Source: a virus. Taken from it: 54,922 nt of DNA. Within the stretch, counting starts at the first letter, position 1, and each line of letters starts with the position of its first letter. Location: positions 1 through 54,922 of IMG/VR virus record IMGVR_UViG_3300049259_000054, one strand, 5' to 3'. Under the pieces are notes generated by a model. That model saw nothing but the letters and a program-made list of their open reading frames with translations, was not told the origin of the DNA and did not search any database. The position numbers and the translations under genes are program-made. Positions 16,402 through 24,373 of the stretch are shown here, in pieces.

Positions 16402-16406
16402 CGGCG

Positions 16407-16778
16407 TTACTCGGCCGATTTGGTCTGCTCGGCGCGGGCTTTCTCGCCCTTGCGGATCAGGTCTTCGACCTGAGCGACCCCTTCGGGCTGCAGCAGATGC
16501 GCGGCGATCGACAGGGCGGACCCGGTGACGAACATCCCGGACTGTAGGGAGACTTCGACGCCTGCCAGCGCAGCGCGGGACAGCTTGCCTTTCAGGCGCT
16601 GGTCGTGGCCGCGAATGAATTGGTATTTGGGGTGGTGTTCGTGGCCGCAACCGCAGTAGCAGTCTTCGCCTTCAACGATCAGGATCAGCGAGTCGTCTTC
16701 GGCGGCGGGTTCGCTGCGGTAGCCGCTGGCGCCGGGACTGGATTCGACGGTGGGCTGCCATTTCCGGTTCTTGGTCAT
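16407..16778 (-). CDS. Zinc-binding protein with GHDxxLK motif
   Basis: 123 residues from ATG 16778 with GAAGGA upstream. Contains CYCGCGHEHHPKYQF followed by RGHDQRLKGKL, then a helical C-terminus rich in Glu/Lys. Its motif is shared with the next gene downstream. A longer frame to 16901 would cross its promoter and is rejected. Confidence 0.65.
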   Translation of the reverse strand: MTKNRKWQPTVESSPGASGYRSEPAAEDDSLILIVEGEDCYCGCGHEHHPKYQFIRGHDQRLKGKLSRAALAGVEVSLQSGMFVTGSALSIAAHLLQPEGVAQVEDLIRKGEKARAEQTKSAE

Positions 16779-16860
16779 TTTCGGTGTCCTTCGGCTGAGG
16801 GTCGCGGGCCGTTCCGCTGTCTGTGGTTCTATTCTATCATTTGGCTTGCGCTTGCGCAAG
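16779..16860 (-). promoter_or_regulatory. Palindromic promoter for the zinc-protein/purB operon
   Basis: TTGCGC 16859-16854, 17-bp spacer, TAGAAT 16836-16831, 52-nt leader to ATG 16778. Palindrome CTTGC-N6-GCAAG at 16845-16860 within the end of the RuvC-like gene. It probably drives purB as the third gene. Confidence 0.75.
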
Positions 16861-17292
16861 TTCGGGGCGGAGGATCGCGTGCCAGCCATGAAGTTCAGCA
16901 CTGAGCGCGTGCTCGCCGGCCTGCAGCCGCTTTGCCATCGACTTGATCCCGCGGACCCGCAGCAACCCTACGGTAGGCTTCTGAATCGACGCCGGCTGCA
17001 TGGTCAGCGGCACGCCGTACACTCGAGCCAGGTACTTCACCACGCCGATCCGTTCGCAGGTGCCCATCTCAGACCCTGTCTGCGCCATCGCCTGGTCCGG
17101 GTACAGGTTGAACTGCTCAACCACCAGGCCGTCGATGTTGTGATCCGAAACCATCTTGGTCAGATAATTCTCGCATTCCTCGGGCGCGAACTCCCACGCG
17201 GCGTAGCAACGCCACGACTCGTTGTGCTCATCGTCGAACATGGCGATCCCGTTGTGGACGGCGCCCGGATCCAGCGCGAGTAGGGTTGTCAC
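16837..17292 (-). CDS. RuvC-like Holliday junction resolvase
   Basis: 151 residues. LLALDPGAVHNGIAMFD at residues 4-20 gives the RNase H-fold first acidic residue in a DPG-x-N-G loop; GLVVEQFNLYP supplies the second (Glu), and a C-terminal GEHALSAELHG helix the last acidic site. This is the pattern of RuvC-type phage resolvases, which cut branched DNA before packaging. GTG 17292 is 6 nt after a TAGACT box, so leaderless. Divergent from the repressor candidate. Confidence 0.8.
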   Translation of the reverse strand: MTTLLALDPGAVHNGIAMFDDEHNESWRCYAAWEFAPEECENYLTKMVSDHNIDGLVVEQFNLYPDQAMAQTGSEMGTCERIGVVKYLARVYGVPLTMQPASIQKPTVGLLRVRGIKSMAKRLQAGEHALSAELHGWHAILRPELAQAQAK

Positions 17293-17350
17293 CCGTTGAG
17301 TCTACACCTTTCCATTGCGCATGTGCAAGGTGTCCTGATATAATCCAAGC
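17290..17350. promoter_or_regulatory. Divergent promoter pair sharing one palindrome
   Basis: Palindrome ATTGC-N6-GCAAG at 17314-17329 holds both -35 boxes. Plus strand: TTGCGC 17315-17320, 18 bp, TATAAT 17339-17344. Minus strand: TTGCAC 17328-17323, 18 bp, TAGACT 17304-17299. One protein bound here would affect both the resolvase/early arm and the HTH gene. Confidence 0.85.
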
Positions 17351-17371
17351 ATGACACGGCAGGGAGCGTAA
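17351..17371 (+). CDS. Six-codon leader peptide upstream of the HTH gene
   Basis: ATG 17351 lies 6 nt after the TATAAT box, where leaderless starts are found elsewhere in this phage. It codes for MTRQGA and stops at TAA 17369-17371, 3 nt before the HTH start. The HTH ribosome site (AGGGAG) is inside this mini-frame, so its translation could gate HTH expression. No direct proof of translation. Confidence 0.45.
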   Translation: MTRQGA

Positions 17372-17374
17372 ACC

Positions 17375-17632
17375 ATGGCGAAAGACACCAGAGTATCCAA
17401 CCAGGAGATCGCCGATCTCGTCGGCCTGGATATGTCGACAGTCTCGAGGCTACGATCCGGCTTCAGGCTACCCAACATCGACACCATGACTCGGATCGAA
17501 AAGGCACTGAGCTGGCCCTTGACCGAACAGGCCGCCGTCCGCGAGACCGGGGCACAGAAATATGCCACGCAGTTCGAATCGCACGTCGAACGTTTCTGGC
17601 GAGACCGTGACGACAGCGACGAACCCGAATAG
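17375..17632 (+). CDS. XRE-family HTH protein, repressor candidate
   Basis: 85 residues, ATG 17375 with AGGGAG upstream. A Cro/CI-type helix-turn-helix occupies about residues 7-45 (SNQEIADLVGLDMSTVSRLR, then a NIDTMTRIEKAL helix). A short acidic C-terminus follows and could dimerise. It is transcribed from the divergent palindromic promoter and overlaps the helicase gene by 26 nt. By position and type it is the best candidate to bind the 16-bp palindromes across the genome and to control itself, but no sequence evidence shows binding. It is shorter than most lysogeny repressors. Confidence 0.75.
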   Translation: MAKDTRVSNQEIADLVGLDMSTVSRLRSGFRLPNIDTMTRIEKALSWPLTEQAAVRETGAQKYATQFESHVERFWRDRDDSDEPE

Positions 17633-19034
17633 ACCAGCGCCCCGCCCCTACCAGATCGAGGGGGTTCGATTCCTTGCAGAGCGCCCTCGGGCGTTCCTCG
17701 GCGATGAACCCGGTCTGGGAAAAAGCTTTCAAGCCATTGAAGCATCGGCCGGCAACACTCTGATAGTGGCGCCCGCAATGGTCCTGGATGGTGGGACCTG
17801 GGACGACGAAATCCAACGCTGGGCCGACGACCCTGACCGGTTCACCCAAGTTGCCTACACATCGATCTGCCAACGGATCGATTCAGGCCGGCGCACCAAG
17901 ACCGACCAAGTCATCTACAAGACCACCGACTCCCCGCGACCCGAATACGCCCACGCCTGGGATACCCTGATCCTGGATGAGGCCCACATGATCAAGGGCC
18001 GGGACACTCACTGGACGAAGGCGTTACGCAAGATCGCCGCCCGATCCGATCGGGTGATCCTGATGTCCGGAACGCCGATGCCCAACTGGGCACATGAGAT
18101 CTTCACCTCCCTGCAGTTCCTGTACCCGGGGGACTCCCACCCGGGTGAGCGGTTTGGGTCGTACTGGCGTTGGGCGAAGCAATGGTTCGACTGCGCCCCG
18201 ACCAAATACAGCCAAGGCAACCTGGTGGCCGGCGACCTCTTAGCGTGTACGAAACCTTGCTTCGAACGGCCGCCGATCGACCCATGCGAACACTATAAGC
18301 TATTCCACCGCGCCAACTTCGGTGACCTGTTCTTACAGCGGCTGCGCGACGACGTGTTGACCGACCTGCCGCCGTTGACCGTGCAGACAGTGGAATGCCC
18401 GATGGTGCCGGCCCAGCAGAAAGCATACCGGGAGCTCAAGAAGGAATTCGTGGCGTTGCTGGGCGACGGCACTGAGTTGATCGCCTGGAATTCCGCCGCG
18501 TTAAACGTGAAGCTGCTTAAGGTGTGCACCGGGTTGGAGATCGTGTCCGACGGCGCGGTGTCGGGGTCTGGCAAGTTGGCGCGGTTGCAGTATGATCTGT
18601 CGAACCGATCCCGCCCAACGGTGGTGTTCGCGCATTTCCAATCGAGTGTGGAGGCGGCATGTGCAGTGGCGGGGTCTATCGGCGCTCGCGCCGCGCACAT
18701 CCATGGCGGGACGCCCTCCAGAGAGCGACAACGCATCGTCGCTGCGTTCAAGGCGGGCGAATTGGACGTGTTGTGTGGGTCGTTGGAGACCCTCTCGGAA
18801 GGCTTGACTCTGGTCCAAGCGGATATGGCGATTATGCTCGAGGCTTCCTACAAGCCTTCGAGGAACATCCAAGCGATGCGCCGGATCCACCGGCTGGGGC
18901 AAACCCGTCCGGTGGTGATCTTGGACTATGTGACTCCGAGGACGGTGGATGCGAAGGTGCGTAAGCGCCTGGCGGTGAAAACGGACCGGCAGATGCGACA
19001 CCAGACCGCGGCACAGTTCGCCGAACTACTCTAA
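17607..19034 (+). CDS. SNF2-type SF2 DNA helicase/ATPase
   Basis: 475 residues from GTG 17607, inside the end of the HTH gene. Motif I GDEPGLGKSFQ near residue 33, motif II LILDEAHMIK near 120, motif III LMSGTPMPN near 150, and motifs V-VI GLTLVQADMAIM with the QxxxRxHRxGQ element near 445. This is the two-lobed SNF2 helicase core without extra domains. Such phage proteins act in replication fork or recombination remodelling. It is the only large gene in the plus-strand operon, which is unusual since other replication genes are on the minus strand. Confidence 0.88.
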   Translation: MTTATNPNRPAPRPYQIEGVRFLAERPRAFLGDEPGLGKSFQAIEASAGNTLIVAPAMVLDGGTWDDEIQRWADDPDRFTQVAYTSICQRIDSGRRTKTDQVIYKTTDSPRPEYAHAWDTLILDEAHMIKGRDTHWTKALRKIAARSDRVILMSGTPMPNWAHEIFTSLQFLYPGDSHPGERFGSYWRWAKQWFDCAPTKYSQGNLVAGDLLACTKPCFERPPIDPCEHYKLFHRANFGDLFLQRLRDDVLTDLPPLTVQTVECPMVPAQQKAYRELKKEFVALLGDGTELIAWNSAALNVKLLKVCTGLEIVSDGAVSGSGKLARLQYDLSNRSRPTVVFAHFQSSVEAACAVAGSIGARAAHIHGGTPSRERQRIVAAFKAGELDVLCGSLETLSEGLTLVQADMAIMLEASYKPSRNIQAMRRIHRLGQTRPVVILDYVTPRTVDAKVRKRLAVKTDRQMRHQTAAQFAELL

Positions 19035-19164
19035 CTTGCGTTTAAGCAAAACGTGTGGTTTAATCGGGTTTGAACAGACCGGAACCCCCGGCCGAGCGGC
19101 GGGGGTTCCAGTAGGCGCAGCAGCGAGCAACACCCGAACCGAATCAAACCACACGGAGCCTGCG
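19035..19164 (+). promoter_or_regulatory. Palindromic promoter and structured leader for the 130-residue gene
   Basis: TTGCGT 19036-19041, 17-bp spacer, TTTAAT 19059-19064, in palindrome CTTGC-N6-GCAAA (19035-19050) right after the helicase stop. The leader contains a hairpin (10-bp stem, 19081-19090 with 19100-19109) before the GGAG ribosome site; it could attenuate or protect the mRNA. Confidence 0.7.
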
Positions 19165-19557
19165 ATGAAAACCCTCAAGCAACGCCGAACCGAACGCGAA
19201 ACCCGGCTATACAACCTCAGCCAAGCTCGGGCCTACCAGGCCAATCGCAATCAAGCAGCCGGTGTAGTCGGACTACAGGTGATCAACCGATACGGTGTGT
19301 CGGTCGCTGCCGAGACGCTGACCATCGGCGGTCGCGGTACCTACTCCCTGCGAGGAGTATCGGCGCAGGTCATCCCGCCGGGGTACATGCACCGCGCCCA
19401 CCGCAAGAACTGGTCCGCCACACTGGTAATCACCGGCCCCAATCTATCCTATATTCGGCTGGTTAACGCGGAGCCAGTCTGGCTGGCGCGGGCGTATTCC
19501 TTCGCCAATGAGATCAACTCCCGCAGCCTCGCACTTGCGCACAAGCAAGACACGTGA
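19165..19557 (+). CDS. Hypothetical protein
   Basis: 130 residues from ATG 19165 with GGAG upstream. Basic N-terminus (KTLKQRRTERETR) then a beta-rich middle (VVGLQVINRYGVSVAAETLTIGG region). No family recognised. Its 3' end contains the next palindromic promoter. Part of the plus-strand, possibly lysogeny-expressed, operon. Confidence 0.55.
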   Translation: MKTLKQRRTERETRLYNLSQARAYQANRNQAAGVVGLQVINRYGVSVAAETLTIGGRGTYSLRGVSAQVIPPGYMHRAHRKNWSATLVITGPNLSYIRLVNAEPVWLARAYSFANEINSRSLALAHKQDT

Positions 19558-19603
19558 TTTAATAAACGCAGCGAGCAAACCCAACCCTTGAAAGGAACTC
19601 GCA
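19534..19603 (+). promoter_or_regulatory. Palindromic promoter for the secreted-protein gene
   Basis: TTGCGC 19535-19540, 17-bp spacer, TTTAAT 19558-19563; palindrome CTTGC-N6-GCAAG at 19534-19549. A short leader with GAAAGGA precedes ATG 19604. Confidence 0.78.
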
Positions 19604-20011
19604 ATGACCCGCATCTCTAAGGTAGTATTGGCCCTATGCACACTGGCGGCATTCGTCGTCGGTGGGCTGGTCAGCCACTCCGTCGCCACCGCCTCGACAC
19701 CGAAAGCGAAAAAGACCGTGACCCACGTCGCACAGTACAAGCACATCACCAGCCAGACCTACCAGGTTCAGCTCACCGAATGGGCGCTCGGGTCCGAATA
19801 CACCCTGTTCAAGAAAGCCGCAGGGTCAGACACCTACAACGAAGTCGTCAATTCCACCAAGTCCTTCGACGGGGCGGTGACCTTCAACGTCGGCGTCCGC
19901 ACAGGCACCTCCTTGGAGGTCGACGTGTGGAACGGCCAGCAGGCCACCTACGCGTTCGCCTTCACCGCCGACGGCACCCCCACCGATCTGACACCGATCC
20001 CCGCACTATAG
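19604..20011 (+). CDS. Secreted or membrane-anchored beta-rich protein
   Basis: 135 residues. A basic start and hydrophobic stretch (residues 7-25, VVLALCTLAAFVVGGLV) followed by SVATA-STPK looks like a Sec signal peptide or single anchor. The rest is a small beta-rich domain. It is the last gene of the plus-strand operon beside the repressor candidate and has its own promoter, the position and type seen for superinfection-exclusion proteins; that role is a guess. Confidence 0.65.
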   Translation: MTRISKVVLALCTLAAFVVGGLVSHSVATASTPKAKKTVTHVAQYKHITSQTYQVQLTEWALGSEYTLFKKAAGSDTYNEVVNSTKSFDGAVTFNVGVRTGTSLEVDVWNGQQATYAFAFTADGTPTDLTPIPAL

Positions 20012-20028
20012 CTACCTCGCGGGAAGAC

Positions 20029-20077
20029 GGACCCCCGGCGCAGCCTCTTGGGAGGGGCAGTGACGCGCCGGGGGTCC
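20029..20077. terminator. Bidirectional hairpin terminator between converging operons
   Basis: A perfect 13-bp GC-rich stem (20029-20041 with 20065-20077) lies between the stops of the plus-strand operon (20011) and the minus-strand late operon (20081). Its place between convergent genes makes a terminator for both directions very likely. Confidence 0.85.
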
Positions 20078-20080
20078 TGC

Positions 20081-20389
20081 TTATTTCCTGACCGACAGGT
20101 ATCCTTGCGCCGGCTGCGGTACCACCGCACCAGACTGGGTGTGCGGACGCGGCCACACGATATAGTCGCCCTCAGCCAGATCGATCCCGCCCTGCCCGAT
20201 CTGCACGTCCATCTGACCCGCGTCGTGCGCGGCGGGAAACCAATCGCCCCCCGCCACGGATGGCGGGGTCGAGTCGGTCATGAACGCCACGTCGATCGAT
20301 TCGATCGTGTCGGTGGCGGTGATCGGGACGGAGATCCACCGGTTGTCGGCTGGGTCGGTCAAATACACTGTGGCTGGTAGTGTGGTCAT
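20081..20389 (-). CDS. Hypothetical late protein
   Basis: 102 residues, ATG 20389 overlapping the stop of the tail-fibre candidate (ATGA). Beta-rich, acidic; resembles small accessory proteins of tail fibres but no family is recognised. Last gene of the late operon. Confidence 0.6.
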   Translation of the reverse strand: MTTLPATVYLTDPADNRWISVPITATDTIESIDVAFMTDSTPPSVAGGDWFPAAHDAGQMDVQIGQGGIDLAEGDYIVWPRPHTQSGAVVPQPAQGYLSVRK

Positions 20390-22128
20390 GGGTCCTCCGC
20401 GATTATCGTACCAACCGTGAATCCGACGGTTTGGACCGCCCCGACCGTGACATCGACCGGCTGCCCGGACGGCGGTGGCCCGGCATTGCCGACCCCGACG
20501 ATCATGATCTGCCCGGTTGCAGCGGCCACGCCTGCGGTACTGGCCAGCCCAAGTAGGGTGATCGAACCAGCGGCGATGGCACGCCCGGCGACCGCGGCGG
20601 TACCGACCAACTGTAGGGCACCGGCACCGGCCGCCCTGCCGGGTATATTGGCGGTGCCGGCGAGAGTAATCGCCCCGACCGCTTGGGCGTTTCCGCCTGC
20701 CACGGCGCCCCCGGCCAAGCCGATCGATCCTATACCTGCAGTCGACACCCCCAGTGAGGCCGCTCCCGTCAACGAGAGCGAACCGGAAGCCGCGGCGGAG
20801 GCTTGGAGACCTGCCGTGCCTGTCAGGGCGACGGAGCCGATCCCGGAGGTTTTCGCGGCGGCAGTCGCCGTGCCCGCGAGAGCGATCGCTCCGGTACCGG
20901 ATGCACCATTGCCGATCGCCGCCGTACCGGTCAACGCCACCACGCCGGTAGCAGCCAGCGCCGCTTGCAGCACCCCGGTACCGGTCAGCGACACTGAGCC
21001 TGCGCCGGTCACCGGAGCGCGTAGGGCTCCTGTGCCGCTCAGCGCCATGCTGCCGGTCGCGGAGATGGGGGCGGCAACTGAAGCTGTCCCCACCAGCGCG
21101 AACGCGCCAGCGGCACTCAGGGGCGCCTGCGCGATGCCAACGCCGACCAACGCCAGCGTGCCCGCGCCAGAGACCGGCGCTTGAGCGGCTGCCGCACCAG
21201 TCAGAGAGAGCGTGCCCGATCCGGAAGCCGACGCCTGTGCGGTTGCGGTGCCGGCGAGGCTGATCGCCCCGGCGGCCACCACCGTGGTCACCCCGGTGCC
21301 GCTCAGCGTCATCGCGCCGGTCGCGGTGACGGGGGTGCGCGCTGTCCCGGTGCCGGTCAGGGACAGCGCGCCGATTGCGGAGATAGGCGCCCGGGCCGTA
21401 CCCGTTCCCACCAGCGCCATCGCGCCGGTACCGCTGATCGGTGATCCTCCGGCGGCCGCCTTGATCTCCACAATCGCCATGTTATAGTTGGCGTCGGTCG
21501 GCGCGGTCAGGGACAGCGAGGCGGCCCCGGCACTCACGGGACTCGTTGATTTCAGTACCTGCGTGGAAAACTGTGTGTCCAGCTGGTCCACCACGATTGT
21601 GGTGTTGGTACCGGCCACGCGCGTCGCGCCGGGTGTTGAGGTGGAATGCGCCCAGTCGGCAATAGCGCCGAATAGCAGGGACCCGGCAGCGGCAGTTAAT
21701 GAATCCGACGGTGCGCCTGCCGCGTTAGATGAACCGGCGGTAGCTCCGGTAAATGTGGCGCCCTCGTCACCTGTCGCGATGCCTATCTTGGTGCGCAGCT
21801 CCCACGAGCTGGTACTCGCGTTGGCATCGGGTGTCACCGATACGGTGATCGACTGCGAACTGGCGTTCCACGCCTCATACACCTCGGCGGAGGTACCGAC
21901 CGAACCCGGGCCATTGGAGAGTGACCGAATGATGCGCCGCGTCCACGCCAGCGCGGTGCCGGTGTTGCTGATGGCCGAGGTGGCAATGTCGGCGTTCTGC
22001 GGTCGGTTGGTGGTGCACGCCACGAGGATTCGGGAGTTGGCGGGCGCGGTGAAGGACGCCGAGGTGTTGACCGTGCTGCTGGTACTCAGCACAGGCGCAA
22101 CGGTGCCGGTGTCGAGCGCCAGCGGCAT
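20386..22128 (-). CDS. Repeat-rich putative tail fibre protein
   Basis: 580 residues. A globular N-terminal domain (about 1-225) is followed by about eighteen consecutive 18-residue repeats (residues 231-553) of the pattern G-[AS]-[hydrophobic]-x-L-x-GT[AG]-x5-[AV]. The regular alternation suggests a beta-helix or stacked beta-hairpin fibre. The strand carries almost only Ala, Gly, Ser, Thr, Leu and Val. It sits at the end of the late operon after the lysis genes, a normal place for receptor-binding or decoration proteins. It could also be a sugar-modified surface protein, given the phage's glycosyltransferases. Confidence 0.65.
   Translation of the reverse strand: MPLALDTGTVAPVLSTSSTVNTSASFTAPANSRILVACTTNRPQNADIATSAISNTGTALAWTRRIIRSLSNGPGSVGTSAEVYEAWNASSQSITVSVTPDANASTSSWELRTKIGIATGDEGATFTGATAGSSNAAGAPSDSLTAAAGSLLFGAIADWAHSTSTPGATRVAGTNTTIVVDQLDTQFSTQVLKSTSPVSAGAASLSLTAPTDANYNMAIVEIKAAAGGSPISGTGAMALVGTGTARAPISAIGALSLTGTGTARTPVTATGAMTLSGTGVTTVVAAGAISLAGTATAQASASGSGTLSLTGAAAAQAPVSGAGTLALVGVGIAQAPLSAAGAFALVGTASVAAPISATGSMALSGTGALRAPVTGAGSVSLTGTGVLQAALAATGVVALTGTAAIGNGASGTGAIALAGTATAAAKTSGIGSVALTGTAGLQASAAASGSLSLTGAASLGVSTAGIGSIGLAGGAVAGGNAQAVGAITLAGTANIPGRAAGAGALQLVGTAAVAGRAIAAGSITLLGLASTAGVAAATGQIMIVGVGNAGPPPSGQPVDVTVGAVQTVGFTVGTIIAEDP
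20449..21438 (-). repeat. Tandem 54-bp coding repeats (18-residue units)
   Basis: Eighteen degenerate copies of a 54-bp unit within the tail-fibre candidate. The protein pattern is better conserved than the DNA, so they are old duplications under protein-level selection, not a CRISPR or recent expansion. Confidence 0.7.
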
Positions 22129-22131
22129 GGG

Positions 22132-22485
22132 TTAGCTCGCGGTTGAAGACAGCGCCGCTGCGGCTGCGGTGATAGACGCCGCGGTCACCGACGCTCCCAG
22201 TGTCCAGCCGAATTCGTAGGTGCCGACTGTCAGCGCAGTGAACCCGCCCACATAACCGACTGCCGATGCACCCGCGGTGGCCCACGTGTAGGCGTTGTTA
22301 TTCGTGACGGCCGAGCCCGCCGAACTGGTGGTGAACGGCGTGGAACCGACAGCTTGGCGGGCGGTCGAGTACTCGTTGGCGCCGGTCGTCCCCGGACCCG
22401 TGCTGTTGTGCAGCGCCAAGTGCGTGATGGCGGCATGCACGGCGTTCAGCGCGAGTGACTGACCCGCGGGGCCGAGTAGCGTCAT
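22132..22485 (-). CDS. Minor virion protein, Ala/Thr-rich
   Basis: 117 residues, coupled to its upstream neighbour by ATGA. Begins with SLALNAVHAAITHLALHNSTGPG, then a beta-rich Gly/Ala/Thr domain. Such proteins are common next to tail fibres in actinophages. Probably a structural accessory; unknown family. Confidence 0.55.
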   Translation of the reverse strand: MTLLGPAGQSLALNAVHAAITHLALHNSTGPGTTGANEYSTARQAVGSTPFTTSSAGSAVTNNNAYTWATAGASAVGYVGGFTALTVGTYEFGWTLGASVTAASITAAAAALSSTAS

Positions 22486-22799
22486 TCCGCACTTCCCTCT
22501 GCCGGCACCAGCAGGGCGGCCAACTCAGCGGTTTTCTCGGTCTCATTCGGATCGTTGGCCGCGTCCACGTGCTCCTGCGTGATCGCCGCCGGGTCGCCGC
22601 CCTGCACCGCGGCTACCAGCTGCACCGCGTGCAACTGGCTGGGCGCCTCCACAACCTCCGGAGCGGTATCGATTTGCGTACCGTCAGGCAGCGTCACCAC
22701 ACCAGCTGATGCCGCGCCGAGCAGCACGACGTGGCCATCCGGGCCGGCGTCGTAGTGGAAGGTGTCGGTCACCGGGTCGTATGTCTTAGTCATCGTCAT
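22482..22799 (-). CDS. Hypothetical late protein
   Basis: 105 residues, ATG 22799 overlapping the upstream stop. An N-terminal beta-rich part with YDPVTDTFHYD, then an acidic helical tail. No family recognised; coupled with the fibre genes. Confidence 0.55.
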   Translation of the reverse strand: MTMTKTYDPVTDTFHYDAGPDGHVVLLGAASAGVVTLPDGTQIDTAPEVVEAPSQLHAVQLVAAVQGGDPAAITQEHVDAANDPNETEKTAELAALLVPAEGSAE

Positions 22800-22972
22800 G
22801 GTGCGGGTGTCCAGACCTCAGAGGGTGTCGGGTCGGCGTCCGCCTCGGAATCCGCGTCCTCTTCCTCCGGAGCCTCGGCCTTGATCGAATCCGGGAACTC
22901 CTGCCGGGAGGTCGGCGGGGTGTCCTCATTCGGTGGGGAGACCGGGAAGGTGGGGGCGTATTCGTCTGGCAT
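22796..22972 (-). CDS. Small acidic protein
   Basis: 58 residues from ATG 22972, stop overlapping the next ATG. Very acidic and Pro-rich, probably disordered (EAPEEEDADSEADAD). Accepted because of the perfect overlap and late-operon position. Function unknown. Confidence 0.5.
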   Translation of the reverse strand: MPDEYAPTFPVSPPNEDTPPTSRQEFPDSIKAEAPEEEDADSEADADPTPSEVWTPAP

Positions 22973-23023
22973 CGGATGGCCTCTCGACGGTGTTTGGTGA
23001 AAGTATAAACCCTCTTGGATGTT

Positions 23024-23593
23024 TCAGTCTACCGGCGTCGTGTCCGGGATGTCGCTCTCATCCCACGGAATAATATCGGGAACCGGCTCCGATGCCGGGG
23101 CGGGCTCCGGCGGGACTACAGTCGCTGGCATCGGCTCCGGATCGGCCGGTTGCGGGATCGGCGCCGGACCGGCAGTGACCGTCACAGTCGATGCTGGCGT
23201 TGGTGTCGGCTCTGTCACCGCAACATCGGGGATGTCGATCTGCAACGGATGATAGGCGAGCACCTTACCGGCCTCCGCCTGCATCTTCACCCACTCCTCA
23301 TGCACCGCCGCCGCGACCTGCGCCTGAGTCTCGTTCGGATCCAGTACGTGGATCACTGAGCCCGCCGTAGCGGCGACCTTCGGCTCCCACCGCGACAGAT
23401 ACGCCACGATGAACTGCCCAGCGCCAGACAGTACCGCCACAATGATCCCCGCGATGTACAGCTTCGTGGTGGCGTCCAAGTGGGCGAACGACGGGACCCG
23501 CTCCAACACGCCGTAGATCGCCGACCCCAGACCGGAGCCTGCGACCGTACCGGCGAGACCGCCGATCACCTTCGGGTGTACAGGGTTAGCCAT
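23024..23593 (-). CDS. Holin-like membrane protein
   Basis: 189 residues, start directly after the endolysin stop. Two hydrophobic segments near residues 9-29 and 45-66, then a long soluble Pro/Thr-rich acidic tail. This topology next to an endolysin fits an actinophage holin that opens the membrane for lysis. The long tail is unusual and could contact the wall. Confidence 0.7.
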   Translation of the reverse strand: MANPVHPKVIGGLAGTVAGSGLGSAIYGVLERVPSFAHLDATTKLYIAGIIVAVLSGAGQFIVAYLSRWEPKVAATAGSVIHVLDPNETQAQVAAAVHEEWVKMQAEAGKVLAYHPLQIDIPDVAVTEPTPTPASTVTVTAGPAPIPQPADPEPMPATVVPPEPAPASEPVPDIIPWDESDIPDTTPVD

Positions 23594-24373
23594 TTACTTG
23601 TCTCCCGGCATCTTGATACCAAAATGGTGGATCAGCGCCAACACCTTCAACCCGTTGGACTTCGCGTGCAGCTGCAACGAATTCCCGAACAGGCCGAACG
23701 TCTTCCGAGCTGCCCGTTCAGCGATCCGGTCGGTGTACTTCCCCTTCTCCGGGAAGTCGGCATGGGTCAATACCCCCAGCTCCGTCAGCGCATCCTTCAG
23801 ATCCTGTTTAGTGGCCATCTCGAACCAATCTCCCTTGAGGGGCGATACTATCACAGCGTCACCCAGGTTAGTCACCAACGTGTACCGGTATTCCCGATCC
23901 GACAGGCCATTCTCACCGCCGTTGATCACCCGGGTCGCCCCGACCACATCGCCCCGGTCGGCGTAGGCGTTGATCCCGTGGGCGCCCCACCACCAAGCGG
24001 AGATCAGGAATCCGTACTGCGGCTGCGCGGCGATCTCCGGGTGCCCGACCAAGTCGATCCCCAACGCTTGGCTGGCCGCGGTGTAATTGGACCTGCCAGT
24101 GATCTGGATCGGCCCGCGCCCCTTGAACCGGACCCCATCCCCCGGGTGGGTATTCCCGAGGTCCAGTCGACCCTCATATGCCGCGCCGGAAGCGATCTCC
24201 TCGAAATATACGAACGACTCCGATTCGTGCCCACACTGGGCCAACCACATCGCCGAGCGCAGCTTCGAAGTGATCGAGAACTGCCGCATCGCGGTTTCCA
24301 TCAGCGGCAGGTAGGCGGCTGCCTTCGCGGCGGACAATCCAGGCATCGCCGCGCATAGCGTGCTTACATTCAC
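23594..24373 (-). CDS. Endolysin, GH19-type glycosidase
   Basis: 259 residues from GTG 24373 behind GGGAGG. AQCGHESESFVYFEE provides the catalytic Glu of the GH19/chitinase-like lysozyme family, and FKGRGPIQITGRSNY is its classic signature. The C-terminal ~60 residues are helical and may bind the cell wall. It cleaves the glycan strands of peptidoglycan. Confidence 0.9.
   Translation of the reverse strand: MNVSTLCAAMPGLSAAKAAAYLPLMETAMRQFSITSKLRSAMWLAQCGHESESFVYFEEIASGAAYEGRLDLGNTHPGDGVRFKGRGPIQITGRSNYTAASQALGIDLVGHPEIAAQPQYGFLISAWWWGAHGINAYADRGDVVGATRVINGGENGLSDREYRYTLVTNLGDAVIVSPLKGDWFEMATKQDLKDALTELGVLTHADFPEKGKYTDRIAERAARKTFGLFGNSLQLHAKSNGLKVLALIHHFGIKMPGDK

Noticed and set aside
16077-16473. 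Plus-strand open frames opposite the zinc-ribbon genes
   Set aside because: No ribosome sites or motifs, while the minus strand shows clear Cys/His motifs and coupled genes.
19081-19109. tRNA or ordinary terminator in the leader of the 130-residue gene
   Set aside because: Only a single stem without cloverleaf; it lies after a promoter and before a gene, so it is described as leader structure.
20449-21438. CRISPR-like regular repeats
   Set aside because: The 54-bp period is a degenerate coding repeat with no conserved direct repeat or unique spacers.
20417-22135. Long plus-strand open frames opposite the repeat protein
   Set aside because: The 18-residue repeats have biased codons that keep other frames open; the minus frame is coupled to both neighbours.
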